DNA of 64,000 nt from Chamaea fasciata (Eukaryota; Chordata; Aves; Passeriformes; Sylviidae): the NCBI GenBank assembly GCA_029207755.1, contig JARCOQ010000005.1, positions 42,371,621 through 42,435,620 on the forward strand. The letters run 5' to 3'. A model generated the notes under the pieces. It did not search any database, was not told the DNA's origin, and was given only the letters and a program-made list of their open reading frames with translations. The position numbers and the translations under genes are program-made. Shown one piece after another: positions 9,601-24,600 of the stretch (within the stretch, counting starts at the first letter, position 1; each line of letters begins with the position of its first letter).

Positions 9601-12600
9601 TACCAAAATGTAAAACACTCAAACAAGCTATTACAAAAGGATTATGAAACCAAGATATAAACATTTGTGTTAAAAAGTTATTAGAAAATCACTTACTAAA
9701 ATAAGGAATAGGATATTTTTTTCAATAGCATGCAGGAATACACACCTTGTTCTGCTGTACAATTTCTTCTTCCAGGTTACTGATTGTACATTCATATTCA
9801 GAAATTATATTACGCAAATACTTCACCTCTTCCTTTAGCTTGACTAATTCTCGACTGAGTTTAAGCTCCTGCAGATGGAGTTCCTCCATTTTCATGTGCC
9901 ATTCCATTACCTTGCAATGAGTAAGACACAGTATAGTAAAATTTACCTCAGGCCAACTAGATCTGGTTTCACTCTTTGGCTTTGAGGCAGGATGGAACTT
10001 CTCAAACTAACCGGAAGACAGATATTCTGCCTTTTTAAGCTTCTTCACTTTTCTTCAGTGAGAAAGCATGACAAGAGTACAAAACTGTAAGGGGAATGAC
10101 TGATAAGCGCAGCTGCCAACTGGAGAGGCAACACATTTCCCTTACACTGACAAAAGTGCATTGCAAACAATTTTGAAAAGACCCAAGTTATACCTCATGT
10201 ATCTGCCCAGACTGAAGAAAAAAAGTATGCAAAAATTTTGGTCTGTATTTTCTAAAAGAGCAGGAGAATTCGAAACCATTAAAAACTACGTATTAAAAAA
10301 ATGCACATGTACTAAGAATAACAGACATACTTATATCAAAATGCTCTAGAAAAATATTTGAAAACTGACTTAAAACTAAAATGTGGCCATTGCTTACATG
10401 CAGACAACTTTAGTCACAACAGATACAATCATACTATCTAACATACAGTGATCCTGAAGAGAAGTGAGAAAGCTTTCTTAAGAATTCAGGGCAACATTGC
10501 TTATAGGTGCAAAATACGCTTAAGAAGAATTACATGAGCATAGTAACATTTCTAACCATGCTAACTTACTGCCCCTGGATTTTTTTAAAAAATATGTGGA
10601 TCTGGAGTGAAGATTACACTGCAAGCTCATGGAACAAAACTTCAGAATACTGCTCTGTATTTATTTATTATTTAATTAGATTCATAATTTAATTCAATTT
10701 AATATAACTGCATTTATAGTTAGGGTCTAGTTCCTGTGTGCCTTAATTAGGCACAAAAGATGATAATTAGTACATATAACTGCACTGACCTTTACAGAAA
10801 AGAAAATATGATAGCTGTCATACTCTAATAGTGTATTTTGAAATCAGTACTTTAAAACATATAGTTAGAGAACAAATTTTAAAACGTATATTTAGAGAAC
10901 AAACTGAACCTAATTTAAATGCAGATCATATAAGCAAAGCTATTCAAAGCTATAAAATCACAAACCTTTTGAGCTCCTCTTGTATCTTTCAATGCACTTA
11001 CTAATTCTTCTAAACTTCTCAGTTTCAGCTCCAGCTCTAATGCTCTGTTTTCTGCATTTCGACGCTCCTGCTGAGCATGCTGAACTTCTTCCAAGATCTT
11101 CAGTTTGTCATTCTGTAGCTGAATCATTGTTTTAGAGAATTTTTCTTGCTGTGCTAAAGGCAGAGCACCACTAAATTGTCGCCGCAAAGACTGAACCATC
11201 TGCTGTAGATGTTTGGCTCTATTTCTTCCTTCAAGTCGGGCAAAATATAAGGCTTGATCTCTCTCATCAAGCTTCTGCTCTAAACGCAGATTATGGATCT
11301 CCATCTTCTGTAGTTTCAATTTAAACTTCTCCAATTTGCCTATAGCAACAGACTCACTACCTTGAAGGGCTAGGATATCTTGATGTAGTTTTGCAATAAT
11401 TGCTTTTTCATCTGACTGTGCCTAAGAACAAAATTGATAGAACAAATTTATTTTTCATTTTAACGCAGAATATGTTAACACAGCTTATATGTAAATAAAA
11501 ACAAGTTATTTTATATATATATGTATTATATATTGCATGTATTTTATTCTACAGAGTAAGAATCAGTCTCTAACAGGCTTTTAATTTTTCCACTATTGTT
11601 GCCGCAGCTACATTTTAGAAGTACACCTTTTCAGATACTGATAGTAAAAATGGCCTCTTTCCAAAATACCAGAAACTGAGGAAGAGATGTATACCTAAAA
11701 TTAGAAAATATGGTGATGTAAAAGCTGGCACAAGTGTTGAATTTAAGGTCTCAAACCTTTCTATAATGTGAAACCAAATTCCAATATATCGTTATAGCTA
11801 ATAACAAAACTAAATAGTAAACATATTGCAAATCTTCATTATTTACAAGTAATTTCTTGCCTTGTAAAAAACAATCAGACTTTCCTCACCATGAGTTTTT
11901 CCTTGACCATGAGCTATTAATTATACAGGAATGAATATTATGTAAAAAACATCGAAAAAGGTCAGAATCTGTAATAGCTGCAAAGCTAGAAATGAATAAA
12001 TGAAGAAGGGAATAATTAACGTAATACGGATTTTTTGAAAGAATATGGCCACTACAAGGACTAGCTTGCTAAGATTCTTCTGAAATACTTCTGCAGTTTT
12101 TTAATTCATTGCAAAATTACTTCATTTCTTCTCACTCCAGGGAAAAAAGAATCCAAACTGAAGTTTTAATAAATGCTGAATTTTACCTGATAATCTAAAA
12201 TTTGCATTCTAAGATATTCCACTTCTTTATCTCTGTACTGCTGGCGTGCCTCCAGAGCTTCAACTTGTGTTTGTGCCACATGAGACAGTTCTCTTAACCT
12301 TCCAGGGAAAACAAGAGTATTGTGTCACTTGAAACCACTGAATAACCTGTTGAGTTTTTCTACACAGAAGATACTAAGAAAAGGTACTCAGTGTGTTTTC
12401 TCTTATCAAAACATTTGGACTTCATTCTTCTCAGCACACTCTTCTCTACTACTTAAGAGTTCTGGTTAAGAAAATTCTTCTGTATTGCCTCTCAACTTTT
12501 TCACAGGACATTTTCCTACACATTATACAGAAGGTTGCTAGCAGCAACCTACTCCAGGAAAACAATGCCATGGGTTTTTTTTACCCTAACTAAGCACCTC

Positions 12601-15600
12601 TGCCCTCAATTTCTCTCCTACTTCAGGATGTAAATGCTCAAAACATTTCATTCCCTATTCCTTTCTCTGCTTCCCCAAATCTAATAACTTATTTGCAGTG
12701 CCAAAAATCACTGCAAGTATCCCTATAGATTTTGCTGGTTTAGGCATTTAAAAGGTTTACATTAACTACTTGGATGTAACTTGTATGATCAACATATCTA
12801 AAAAACTCGGGTTTCCAATTTATGCGAAGTTAATCTAAGTAAATGGAAAGCCCCCCCTCCTACTGTACCTTAGTCTTTGAGATATGTCTTTCAAAGAAAG
12901 AAGCGCTTTCCAATTAGTTCTATGAGATTTTCATACACAGAATGGGGGTTGTGGCACAGAAGCAAAATCAACCTCAATTAGTGTAAAAATACTACTCAAA
13001 GAATCTAATTGCATACTTACCCTATCTATCCAGGCCAGTACTTAATTCCTTGTTCAAATTAAAATCAGACAAAATGCATTCTTTATAGTCAGGAATTAAA
13101 TGCTTCATTTTCAATGCCAAATTTGGCATGTATATATGCTCAAAAAACCAGGCATTGAAAATTGGATGTTAGTGATACACAAGTAGTGTATTGTGTAAGA
13201 CTAGCATGCCTGAGTTTTCACACATTTCTGAGCATACTGAACTCAAAATTTGTAACTTCAAGACTTACTTTGATACTTCAATCTTGAGCTCCATCTCACG
13301 CTTCTCTAGGTCCATAATTTGTCGTCTATCTGCATCACTTACTGCCTTACTTACACTCTTTGATAGTTCATCTCTTAATTCCTGTTCCACTTTCTGTGCC
13401 TCAAGATTGATTTTGGTGAGCTTAAAAAAATCAAAACCAGAAACAAACAAACAAAATGATATCCTAAGCACATAAGCACTCAGACTCTGCAATGAAATAG
13501 CAGCACCAAAAGTATTTTTTCTTTTTCAGTCATTACAAAACACAGTTCAGCTGTGATGAGGTTGTGCTCAAAAACCAGTTTTCCTTACTCTCAGCTTAAT
13601 TTTTTTTTTACAGAATTCCATGCACATAGGAATGGATACACAATTTGGCACAGAAAAGGACTCTAAACTAAACACAATTTTTATTAGTGCGTTTTCTTAA
13701 ACAATTACTGCAATAATTTGCTCCTAAACTAAAATGAAAAATAAAAAAAAAAAAAAAAGACTGTAAAGACTTTAGGAAATGAACAGCCTTAGATATTTAT
13801 ATACTGCCTTTTATATTGGCATTGGATCACAAACAGAGGTTATAAATGTCAAGACTGACAATAATATTGCTCTTTTATTGTTTCTAAAAAAATCTTTCTT
13901 AATTAATCGTTCAAGCAGCCTGATTTTTCAAGTAGATTATCAAACACTGAGAAACCAATATTTCAGTTCAAACCAAAAAGCATTAAAACAGAAAATCTAT
14001 CTTAATCCTAACACAGAGAAATCTCAGGACGTAATTAGTACATACAATTGTGGCCCATTATTCTGATACCACTTCTTCTTAATAAAATAACTGATTTCCT
14101 AAACAAACAAGAAGAAGTTGCAGGGTATCCTCATGCATCTGGAAAACTAAAAGTAGAATGTTGAAGTTGATTTATGACTTAAAAAGATGTACAGTAGACT
14201 TCTAGTTACCAGTTCTTAAACTGGTATCACTTACAACTGTCATTAATTACATCTGCACGATCATGTTATCTCTTTCCCAAACAAAAAAGCAATTATACTA
14301 GGTTAGGAGGTATTGACAGCAGGACTATATGAAACAGAAAATACATGTCCTAAAACCACAGAAATGGGGCAAAAAAGGGATACAGAGGCACTAGTAAGAA
14401 TGAATCAAATTTCCTTCATCAACTCAGAATGAAGGAAAACCATCAGACCTAAAAGTATCAAAAGACATAATATATACAAAAGAGAATATGAAAAATGTGA
14501 CACTAGGATGCATCACCTAAAGCATTTCTTATCGAAATAAAAGAATCCATCCCATCAAAAAAGGCTTTAGTAATACTGCTGCTGAAAAGCTTTATATTCA
14601 GTTACTCCATCTCCCACATTAAATTAAATCAAAACAATGTAACAAACACTACCAAAACAACAGATAATCAAGGAGTACCACAACAGCAATCTAAAATAGT
14701 TCGACTACACTCTAGCAAAGGACAAGGAGTGGAAATGGATACAATGTATCAGCAATTTTATCAATTATTCTCTTTCTGCCCTTGTGCTTACATTATAGAC
14801 CAGTAATGTCACAAGAACAAATCTGTAAAATTCCCATAAATAAATTTATTGCAGAAATTTTAATAAAGTCTAAAGTGCTAGTAAAAAATACATTTCTATA
14901 AAAATTCAAATATGAATAGTGAGGACAAAAAAAATCTAACAAGTTTAAGACTGATAGGACAGGAATACTATGGTTCATCAGCTTCAATGGCACATGACTT
15001 CTATTTCTGTAGTATAGACAATGTGTGGCATAGGACACAGCCAGTCTGCGACAGAATCATGACACTAGAATTTGCCCAAGGGATGTAAAGTTCAAACCTT
15101 TTTTTGAATAATTCGTAATTGTAAGGAAAAAATTATAAGGAAAAGAGATCACATGGATTAGACAAAAGAAATAACAAGTTTGGAACAGACTTTTTTCTCG
15201 CAGTCTGCTGACAAAACTAGGAAACTATCTGTAAAGACGCTCACTGTGTGTTTTACTATTAACTAACTTTTAAAATAAACTACTATCAAATTAATTAGTT
15301 CTACTTATACCAATGTCTTGCATATCCAGATTTTCAGCTCTTAAAGGCTGCAAAACTATGTTTTGCATCATAAGCTTATTTACACACTTATTTATTGACA
15401 CAAATTGATATTATTGACATAAATAATTTTTGAAAAGCTCAAAATACGCTTTTAAGATGTAACACATTAGGCTGTTAAATCTCAGCAGATTTACCTCAGC
15501 AAATTTTGTTTCCAATTCAAAATTACGTTCTTCTATTTGCTTTACAGTACATCTTAAGTGTTCATACATTCGCTGTGAATGTTCCGCTCTCTGTCTTTCA

Positions 15601-18600
15601 TTTAGTTCCTTCATTTCCAACATCGTGATCTTCTTAGGAATGGACAAAATCTCACTGTTGGTTATTGCTTTTGTGGCTTTGTCCATGGCATTGTCATCCC
15701 CTACAAGAAAAAATACTTTAATTAAGAAATATACAATCTGATTCAACTATGAAAATTATTTCCACCACGAAATTGAACATGAGTTTCGCTTTATCTGTGT
15801 CAAGTGAACTTTATCAGAACATCTGTGGTATTTTTTTTAAACTAGAGGCATGGTTATCTTGTCTTACTACACATTTGAAAAGTATGTAATTTGAATAAAA
15901 TACTACTATCAATTATGAATGCATGTATCTGCAATCCTGGTTATTGAGACTGATAACTATTTTCAATGTAGCCTTTCACCTTATGCTTAATACAACTGGT
16001 AAATCTTCAGGAAATTTAATTTAAAATTTGTAAAAGAAACAGGGTAAATGAGTTCTTCCTGAATAACAGGAATGAAATCTATACAAAGAAACTCCAGTTA
16101 TTACGAAAGAATACTTTGTTACAAGGCATGAAACCAGCAGAAAAAAATCACTTTCTTGACAACCTCTGAAACACCATGGCTGACAATCAAGTTAGAACAT
16201 AATAAGAAAAAAAAAATTCACGTGATGTTGCATTAAAAGCTTTTAAACTCTTGACCCAGGAACCCAAGAAAGTCAAAGCAGAAGAGTTTCCAGAGAAAAA
16301 TACCAAACTTGGTTTTAATCTAATGAAACATACAAACAAAATTCAGCACAAAAACGGAGATCGCTGAAAGACATAAAATAGTTATGATTTTTTTAAAATT
16401 TTCATTATTTTAAGACATATTAATTGTAAAATATTTTGAAGTATTACTTTTATAGAGGATATACCTTTTGGTATATATATATAATGTTGCAATATAACTT
16501 TCATACTTGCCCAGTTTAGTCATCTGCTCCCAAGCTTGCTCTACAGTGTGAAGTTTTTCTTTCGTGATCTCCAGTTCCTTATTCAATGAATTTATCTGTG
16601 CTTTCAAGGATTCATTCTCCCTCTGGAGGACAGAAAAGTTGCAACGTAATAGCAAACTATTGAATTGTAGCAGATTTCATGTTTAGTACCTACGAAATCT
16701 TTCAGATTAACAGACTTTACCTGTGTGCAACCCATAACCTACATATATGGCAACAGAAGAGTATATGTTTGTAAAGTGTGTATGTTTTATAAGTGTAAAG
16801 ATGTTGGTCTTTGTCCTCTGTATCATACTGTCACAGCTACTAATACTGTGTGAGTATTTACTACCAGTGACTGTGACTCCTACAGCGTCTAGAATTAGAT
16901 GAGAAATCTTTGTCATATAAGCACTTCATTAACAGTGGGAAAGAAATACTTCTGGAAGATTACTTCATCCCACAAAGAACACTTAATCTTGCACATAAAT
17001 ACCTATTTGAGACAGATCACACATTCCTTTTAGTTCTTTTAGGCATCTAATATGGTGTCAAATGTTAGTTTTGTAAATGTTCCCTCATTCCTCCAAACAG
17101 AAATACAAATTGCCACATTAACCAATAAAACTAATTGAATACTTCATATTAATTTCCAATTTTTAGTTTTTAAATTATTCTCTAGCTCTATGAAGTTGCT
17201 GAAATAGGCAATGCAAGTTTTCAGACACATCAAATTCCATAAAACAGACATAGGAGTCCTTCATTCTTTACCACCCATGAAAAGTCGGAGGTAGTAATGT
17301 ATCTTTGAAGCCAACTTCACAGTTCTTGAGAAGAAACTCCCTTCTACTTCAGAATAAAAGTTCACGGGAAGAGTTAAAAATTTGCAGTGCCTACAATATT
17401 TTGCAAGCACATTATGAACAATCTTTGGGCTCTTTTACGGAAGTAAAATTCCAAAGCTTTACTCTTTTTGGGACATTCCATTCCTGTGAAAGCTGGGAAT
17501 TAGTAAAAGTACATACTTTGAGAGAAAGCTCTGAAAGTGTTTACATTCATTCTACTTTCCTTACAACGTCCAAAACTGAAGATGATAGCAAATATTCATT
17601 CTGCCAGCCTTGTTTTAGTAATTAAAGAACTAAAAGTAATTTCTGAGAGAACATATCCAAAGCTTAGTTTAAAGAGCAAACAAATAAAAAAACAAAGAAT
17701 CAAAATGAAATGCTTTCCTGTCTGCCCATTTTTTCCCTTAGGGTTAAAACGTAACACAAACATTACCTCCATGTGCTCCATGTTTGTTGTCCGTTGCACA
17801 AGCAAATTATCTTTTTGTAACATCTCTCTGTATTTAGCAGTTAATGCATTGTACTGCTTATTGGCCACTTCTAGCTCAGACAATGGCACACTACCATCCA
17901 GCACTTTTTGCAAAGCTGCAATCTTAAAGCAAGCCATTTCCTATGAAAATAATCAACACAATAGGTTACTGAGGCCAGCTAGAAATTTAAATATAAAATA
18001 ACTCCATGGAAAAAGAAGAATACTTAATATAGCGCTATTGATATTAGTTTATTCTTCTAAACTACCGCTTATCTTTAAAAATCACCTGCAATAAATATTG
18101 ATAAAGCTTCTCTGATATTCCAACTCTCTGGGTAATTTTATCAATAGTTGCCTCTCAAGGCACTGTAAAAATGTATGTTATAAAATTAATACAGGCCCTA
18201 GCAACCTGCAAGACCAAAAAGTAAGATTTAGTTTCATGTGATGATCACAGAATCATAGAACAGTTTGGGCTGGAAGGGGACCTTGAAGATTATCTAGTTC
18301 CAAACCACTCTGCCATGGGCAGAGACCTCTTCCACTAGACCAGGCTGTTCAGAGCCCCATCCAACCTGGCCTTGAGCACTTGTCCAGGGACAAGGTACCC
18401 ACAACTTCTCTGGGCAACCTGCGCCAGTGCCTCACCACCCTCACAGCTAAGAAATTCTTCCTAATATCTAATCTAAACCTACTCTCTTTTGGTTTGAAGT
18501 CAGTCCCCCTTGTCCTGTCATCATATACCCTTGTCCAAAGTCTCTCTCCATATTTCTTGTAGGCTCCCTCCAGATACTGGAAAGCCAGATTTAGGTCACC

Positions 18601-21600
18601 CCAGAGGCTTCCTCATTTCCAGTCTGAATAATCCAGATTCTCTCAGCCTTTCCTCATAGTAGTCACAATGCTTTTGATGCAGCCCAGGACACATGTGGCT
18701 TTCTGGGCTGTGAGTGCACATTGCTGGGTCATGTCCAGCCTCTCATTCACCAGTACCCCCACATCCTTCTCAGCAGGACTGCTCTCCATCTGTTCATCCC
18801 CCAGCCTGGATGGCCACCAGGAGTTGCCCTGACCCAGGTTCAACACCTTGCACTTTGTCTTATTAAACCACATGAAATTCCCATGAACCCACCTCTTGAG
18901 CTTGTCCAGGTCGCAATGCTTATATAAATACAAAGAATATTTCTACAAGATTTTTAACAGCAATTAGCAAGCTTTTGGGAAATGCATTCAAGACACTGGT
19001 AATAACTCCATTTAAAAATAAAGGGTATTTCTTTCCAAACTGTAAAAATAAAATTGTGTGCTATTACTACTATAAACCATACCTTGAATCGTTGCAAATT
19101 TCCAATCTTCCCTGTAACTGCAGTTTCCATATTTGTTATTTCACCCTTCAGTTTTTCATTTTCTTTTCTGAGGTGCCGCTCCATTTCAAGTAAAGTGGTA
19201 CACTTCCTTGTTAGTGATTTCTCATTAACCCGTAAAACAGTTATTTTTCTGTTATTTTCTGCAAGTACTTTCTTTGTTTCATCAGGATCCATCTGAAGTG
19301 CATCGAGTAAATTCTGTAAAACATTTTTTTAACAAGACCCCTTGTACAGAAATATGGTAAAGCACAACTACACACACAAGATTTCTTGTATATTTTTTAA
19401 TCTAGGTGGAAAATATTCCATTAATTCATCTGAAATAATTTCTTTTTGCTAATAAAATATATACACACACTCAACATACGCTCAAACATACAATATTCTG
19501 AGAAAAAGATGAATCTTCAAAACCAGAAGCTAAGTACATTTGACTGGAACATTAATTAGGGCTGACACTTTCAAAATTTAGAAAGACTGGTTCTCTGCAT
19601 TTACTGTCATCAGTCTTCCCATTTATACTAGAACAAAAAAAATGGATTGGAACAATTTTCTAAACAAAACAGAAGTCCAAACAAACCCCAACAACATCCT
19701 ACTTTGAAGACCAAACCCATACTTGTAAAGTAACCACAGAATCCTTTCCATAGTAACATTTATGTGCATGTGTGCACACACGTTTGCATGCATGTGTAAA
19801 TCCCAGAAGGGGCAGTGGTGGGGAGAGCAAACTATGGCAACTCAAGTCACAAAAGTTATGAGAGCTGTAGCCTTCCTGTCACACACATCAGCTTGCCAAG
19901 GAGACAGGTAGAAACTGGAGCTGCTAGAACTCAGCTGTCTAAACATCCAGTTACTTTCTACAACCTACGGTATATTGCTCTTCTGTCCTTCTCTAAAAGG
20001 ACACATGTAGCTGACATGCCTTGGTTAAATTTTGCAAAGTTTGGTGCCCATATACAACAATAGCCATTTAAAATTGCACTATGTCTGTGTCTGTCATCTG
20101 CATCAATTCCAGGAACTTCTAAATACCACCAACACTTTCAAGTTTTCTTAATGTAATATTGAATTCAGACTTGGTGAAGTAATCAAAATAGAAAGATGAA
20201 TTCGGTTTCCTATTTTTCTGAAACACTGACTCATATACACTAACAATTTATATATAATTAGATGCAACTGAAAGTAGTAACCCTAATTCTTAGTGTAAAC
20301 TATTGTGTTTTCCAAAGTATTGTTTGCGTGCTCCTCCTCCCAATCAAACAGCCTGGGTAACAACTACTGTCCAGAGAGCAGTGAGAGTGTAAATAGTGTG
20401 AACAGAATACCCAAGACAGCCTGAGAAGGCATTTGCTCAAAACTGATAATCTTAAAGAGAAAGACCACCATTAACCAGACTGATTAGTAACCATAAAATT
20501 AGAGACTTCAAATAAAGAAGATGTCAGCTTTAAAACTGGCATAATAAAGCATTAAAACTTTTAACAGTAGGGGCAGGAAGACTTAAAATGCAGCACTCAT
20601 AACCTAGTTCAGCTTCAGAAGCTTCTCCACTGCCCCCGCATCTTCTGAGTATTACTGAGTGATTCTTCCCTGTAGGACAAAACACTTCAGCACTCCAGAT
20701 GGTGGCCAAAAGTTAGGGACCCACATCTCAGGTGTGGGATGTGACCTCCTGGGGTGATTTATCCCCAGTGCATGAATTAGCAGACTGCAGGAAGGCCAAG
20801 GGGCACACACAACACTGCAGCACCCTCATGTGTACACAGCACCCTGGGGCACACACAAGAGCTGTGTGTACACATTTTCCCTATCTAACAAACTGAAGCA
20901 GTGTAATAAAACCTCTGTTCTATGTGCTAAAATCTTTTTGAAAAATTAAAGCAACAAAATTACTTACAGAATATGCCTTTATTTTCATTGCATCATGTTC
21001 TTTTTGCTCTTCTAGTTTTTTCATTTCCTCTTTAATATTTTCTGATTCTTTTTGCCAGCTTTCTTTTTGACTAAAACAGTAACGAATTTTTGTTTATTAT
21101 AATGAAAGACCTGATGATTTTAAAAACTGTAACTTCAACAGCAATTCTGAAATACAGCAAACCAAGCTATTTACTTTTAGCAGTAATATAATTTGAAAGG
21201 CAAATGATAAATTGTAGATGGATTACTGAAAAAAATATCCTCTGTTTAGCCTACAGCTGGTTAAATGATGAAAATAATTCTACAGTGTCTTATTTGTTCT
21301 TCAAATGCATATTATAATGCAGAGATAGATATGCCTTGCTTTCCTACTTTTTTGCCTGCAAATCTTTCCTTCTATTACATTTCTTTTTATTTCAGATGCT
21401 TAAAGGACATAACTTCCCACCCTTTTTGTTATTTCAATGAAAACCACACCCAAAACATAAAAAAATTCAGCTTATTTAGCTTCACTTTGGCCCAAACTAC
21501 TCTTCTCTATCCATTTACATTTATTTGGAAAAATGAAACAAACTATGATCTTTCATACATGTCTAATAAGGAAACTCCTATAGACTATATGGCACAGTTT

Positions 21601-24600
21601 AGGCTAGTTCAAAAAATGGTTCACAGAATTCATAGAATGACTGGGTTGGAAGAGACCTTCAAGATTATTAAGTCCAGCCCAAGCCCTAACACCTCAACTA
21701 AACCATGACACCGAGTGCCACATCCAGTCTTTTTTTAAACACATCCAGGGATGGTGACTCCACCACCTCCCCAGGTAGACCATTCCAATACTTTATCACT
21801 GTTTCAGTAAAAAACTTTTTCCTAATATCCAACCAGTATTTCCCTTGGTGCAGCTGGAGAATGTGTCCTCTTGTTCTGTCAGTTGCTGCCTGGAGAAAGA
21901 GACCAACCCCCACCTGACTACAACCACCTTCCAGGAAGTTGTACAGAGTGACAAGGTCACCTCTGAGTCTCCTTTTCTCCAGGCTAAACAACCCCAGCTC
22001 CCTCAGCTTTTCCTCACAGGGCTTGTGTTCCAAGCCCCTCACCAGCCTCGTTGCCTCCTCTGGACGCCCTCAAGTGTCTCAACATCCTCCCTAAAATGAG
22101 GGCCAGAACTGGACACAGCACTCAAGGTGTGGCCTCACCAGCGCCGAGTACAGGGGAAGAATGACCTCCCTGCTCCTGCTGGCCACACCATTCCTGATCC
22201 AGTCCAGTATCCCCTTGGCCTTCTTGGCCACCACACTCTGGCTGAGTTCAGCTGCCGTCACCAGCACCCCCAGGTCCCTTTCTGCCTGGGCACTGTTCAG
22301 TCACTCTGTTCCCACCCCATAATGCTGCAGGGGGTTATTGTGGCCAAAATGCAGAACCTGGCACTTGGACTTATTAAACTTCATCTTGTTGGACTCTGTC
22401 CATCCATCCAACCATTCCAGGTCTCACTGCAGAGCCCTCCTATCTTCCAGCAGATGGACACATGCTCCCAGCTTAGTGCCATCTGCAAATTTACTAATGA
22501 AAGACTCAATACCCTCATCCATGTCATCAATAAAGATATTGAACAGAACTGGCCCCAGTACAGACCCCTGAGGGACACCACTGGTGACTGGAGTGCAACT
22601 GACTTTTAATGGGATGCCAAGTCAAAGAATCTCCTCCTGTAACTTCAGTCTGTAACTGGTTTAGAGAAGGAGCCTTGAATCATCATTTTATCCCTATCAC
22701 TGGAGATATCGCACCTAGCAGTAAATGAGGCAGTACATTACAGCCTTCAGTAAAAAAGCTGTCTCTTTAATGCCTAAAAAAGAGATAACATTGTCTGGGA
22801 ATTTAATTGATTCAAAGAACGAACAGAAGTTTCTGAGAGGTTAAACCTTTATTCCAGAATATCAGGTGATTGTTCAGTGAATCCAGAGAGTATCCAACTA
22901 ACAGTTTGTTAATTGAAAAATCCAAATGATCATATTCATCCCTATCCTCCTAACAGATGAAAATACTTTTTTAATTTTTTGACCATAAGAATAATTTTAT
23001 GGAATTTAGGTTCACTGAAGCATATAAAAGAACTAGCAGTCCAAAAGAAAACCAACCACAGAATCCTGACTACCTGAAATTTTCAGAGATCTCTGACTGT
23101 ATTTGGACAGAAGTTTGCTTTCTTCCTCTCCTCTCCTCTCCTCTCCTCTCCTCTCCTCTCCTCTCCTCTCCTCTCCTCTCCTCTCCTCTCCTCTCCTCTC
23201 CTCTCCTCTCCTCTCCTCTCCTCTCCTCTCCTCTCCTCTCCTCTCCTCTCCTCTCCTCTCCTCTCCTCTCCTCTCCTCTCCTCTCCTCTCCTCTCCTCTC
23301 CTCTCCTCTCCTCTCCTCTCCTCTCCTCCCCTCCCCTCCCCTCCCCTCCCCTCCCCTCCCCTCCCCTCCCCTCCCCTCCCCTCCCCTCCCCTCCCCTCCC
23401 CTCCCCTCCCCTCCCCTCCCCTCCCCTCCCCTCCCCTCCCCCAAAAACCTATTAGAACCCATACTTGAAAGCAGAAGAAAATGAAACTAAAGAGTCCATC
23501 ATATCAGGTTCTAGTAAAATGCAAGATATCAGATGCAGAAAGCACAATGAAATCCTCATGATAAAATATGCAACATGAGAAGAGTCCAGCAGAAAATGGT
23601 TTTGTAGGAGTTTTCTGAATCTTTACAGGGCTAAAGAAAATGCATGGAGTCCATATCCAAACATAGAAGCACATATGACATTAACCAAAGTACTTCAACA
23701 CAGCAGCAAATCTTGTTTCAAGACAGTTAAATATTTAGATAATTGAACTTTCATAATCCATAAAAGAGAGCAATACCTTTGATACTCTTTATACAGCAAG
23801 CCTTGCTGATGACGAATTACTGCAAATTTTCGCTTGTAGTCCTCTACTGCATCTTCTAATTGTTTAAGCAACTTCTCTTTGTTTTCCAGTTCCTAATCAA
23901 TATTTTCAAAATAAAAATACAGAAATTATTAATGTAGGTTTTAAACATGAAACTAGCAACTTAATCAAAATGGCAGTCCTTTGTGTTTTCATGATAGATG
24001 CTTCTGCCATGAACTACAAATATGAAATATGCATTTTCTTTAGAAGCAACAGATGAAAAAAATCCAATGAGCTTCAGCATTCATTAATCAGTATGAAATA
24101 GAGCACAATTGCACTGCAGGTTACAGCCCTCCATGTTCAAAACACTATGACCTGTAGCTAGCCCACAAAGAATACTAACTGAATGTCTAACTGGCAAGTG
24201 GCATTTTCTTCTCATTTTCTCAAATATTCTTCTACTATACAAGCATACAGAGTTGAAAAAATTTTCTCTAATGAAAAAATAAAAAAAATTATCAAAGACA
24301 GAAAAAGATAAATTAATAACAATAAAAAGGTAACTTTTTGTTTTACTCTGATTCTGAAATAGTTCTTCATTACTACAGCCTGTTTGCTATGCTTCTCATG
24401 GGAATCACTGGAATCTGTTTCAATGTATTTATGCCTTCATTTACAGTTGTTGATGTATTTTTGACAAATAATGGAATGAAAATTCATATAGTAAATTAAT
24501 AGAGACCTTGGCTCTATAGGGAAAAACTGTTCAAGTAGGATTTGCATATGCAGACTCAGGTGTGGAATCCAGACAGCAGTAAGAGAGAATTTTTCATAGA

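Noticed and set aside
16503..16508. GTATGA as an ordinary GT donor for CEP290 exon 27
   Set aside because: Its use adds four bases and brings a stop just after the join with exon 28, so the GC donor is preferred.
21845..22609. Plus-strand open frames of up to 160 codons
   Set aside because: They are antisense to a CR1 element whose real coding direction is the minus strand.
22999..23484. Long open frames of Leu/Ser/Pro or Gly/Glu/Arg repeats on both strands
   Set aside because: They are read-through of the pentamer microsatellite, which lacks stops in every frame; no start context or homologue.
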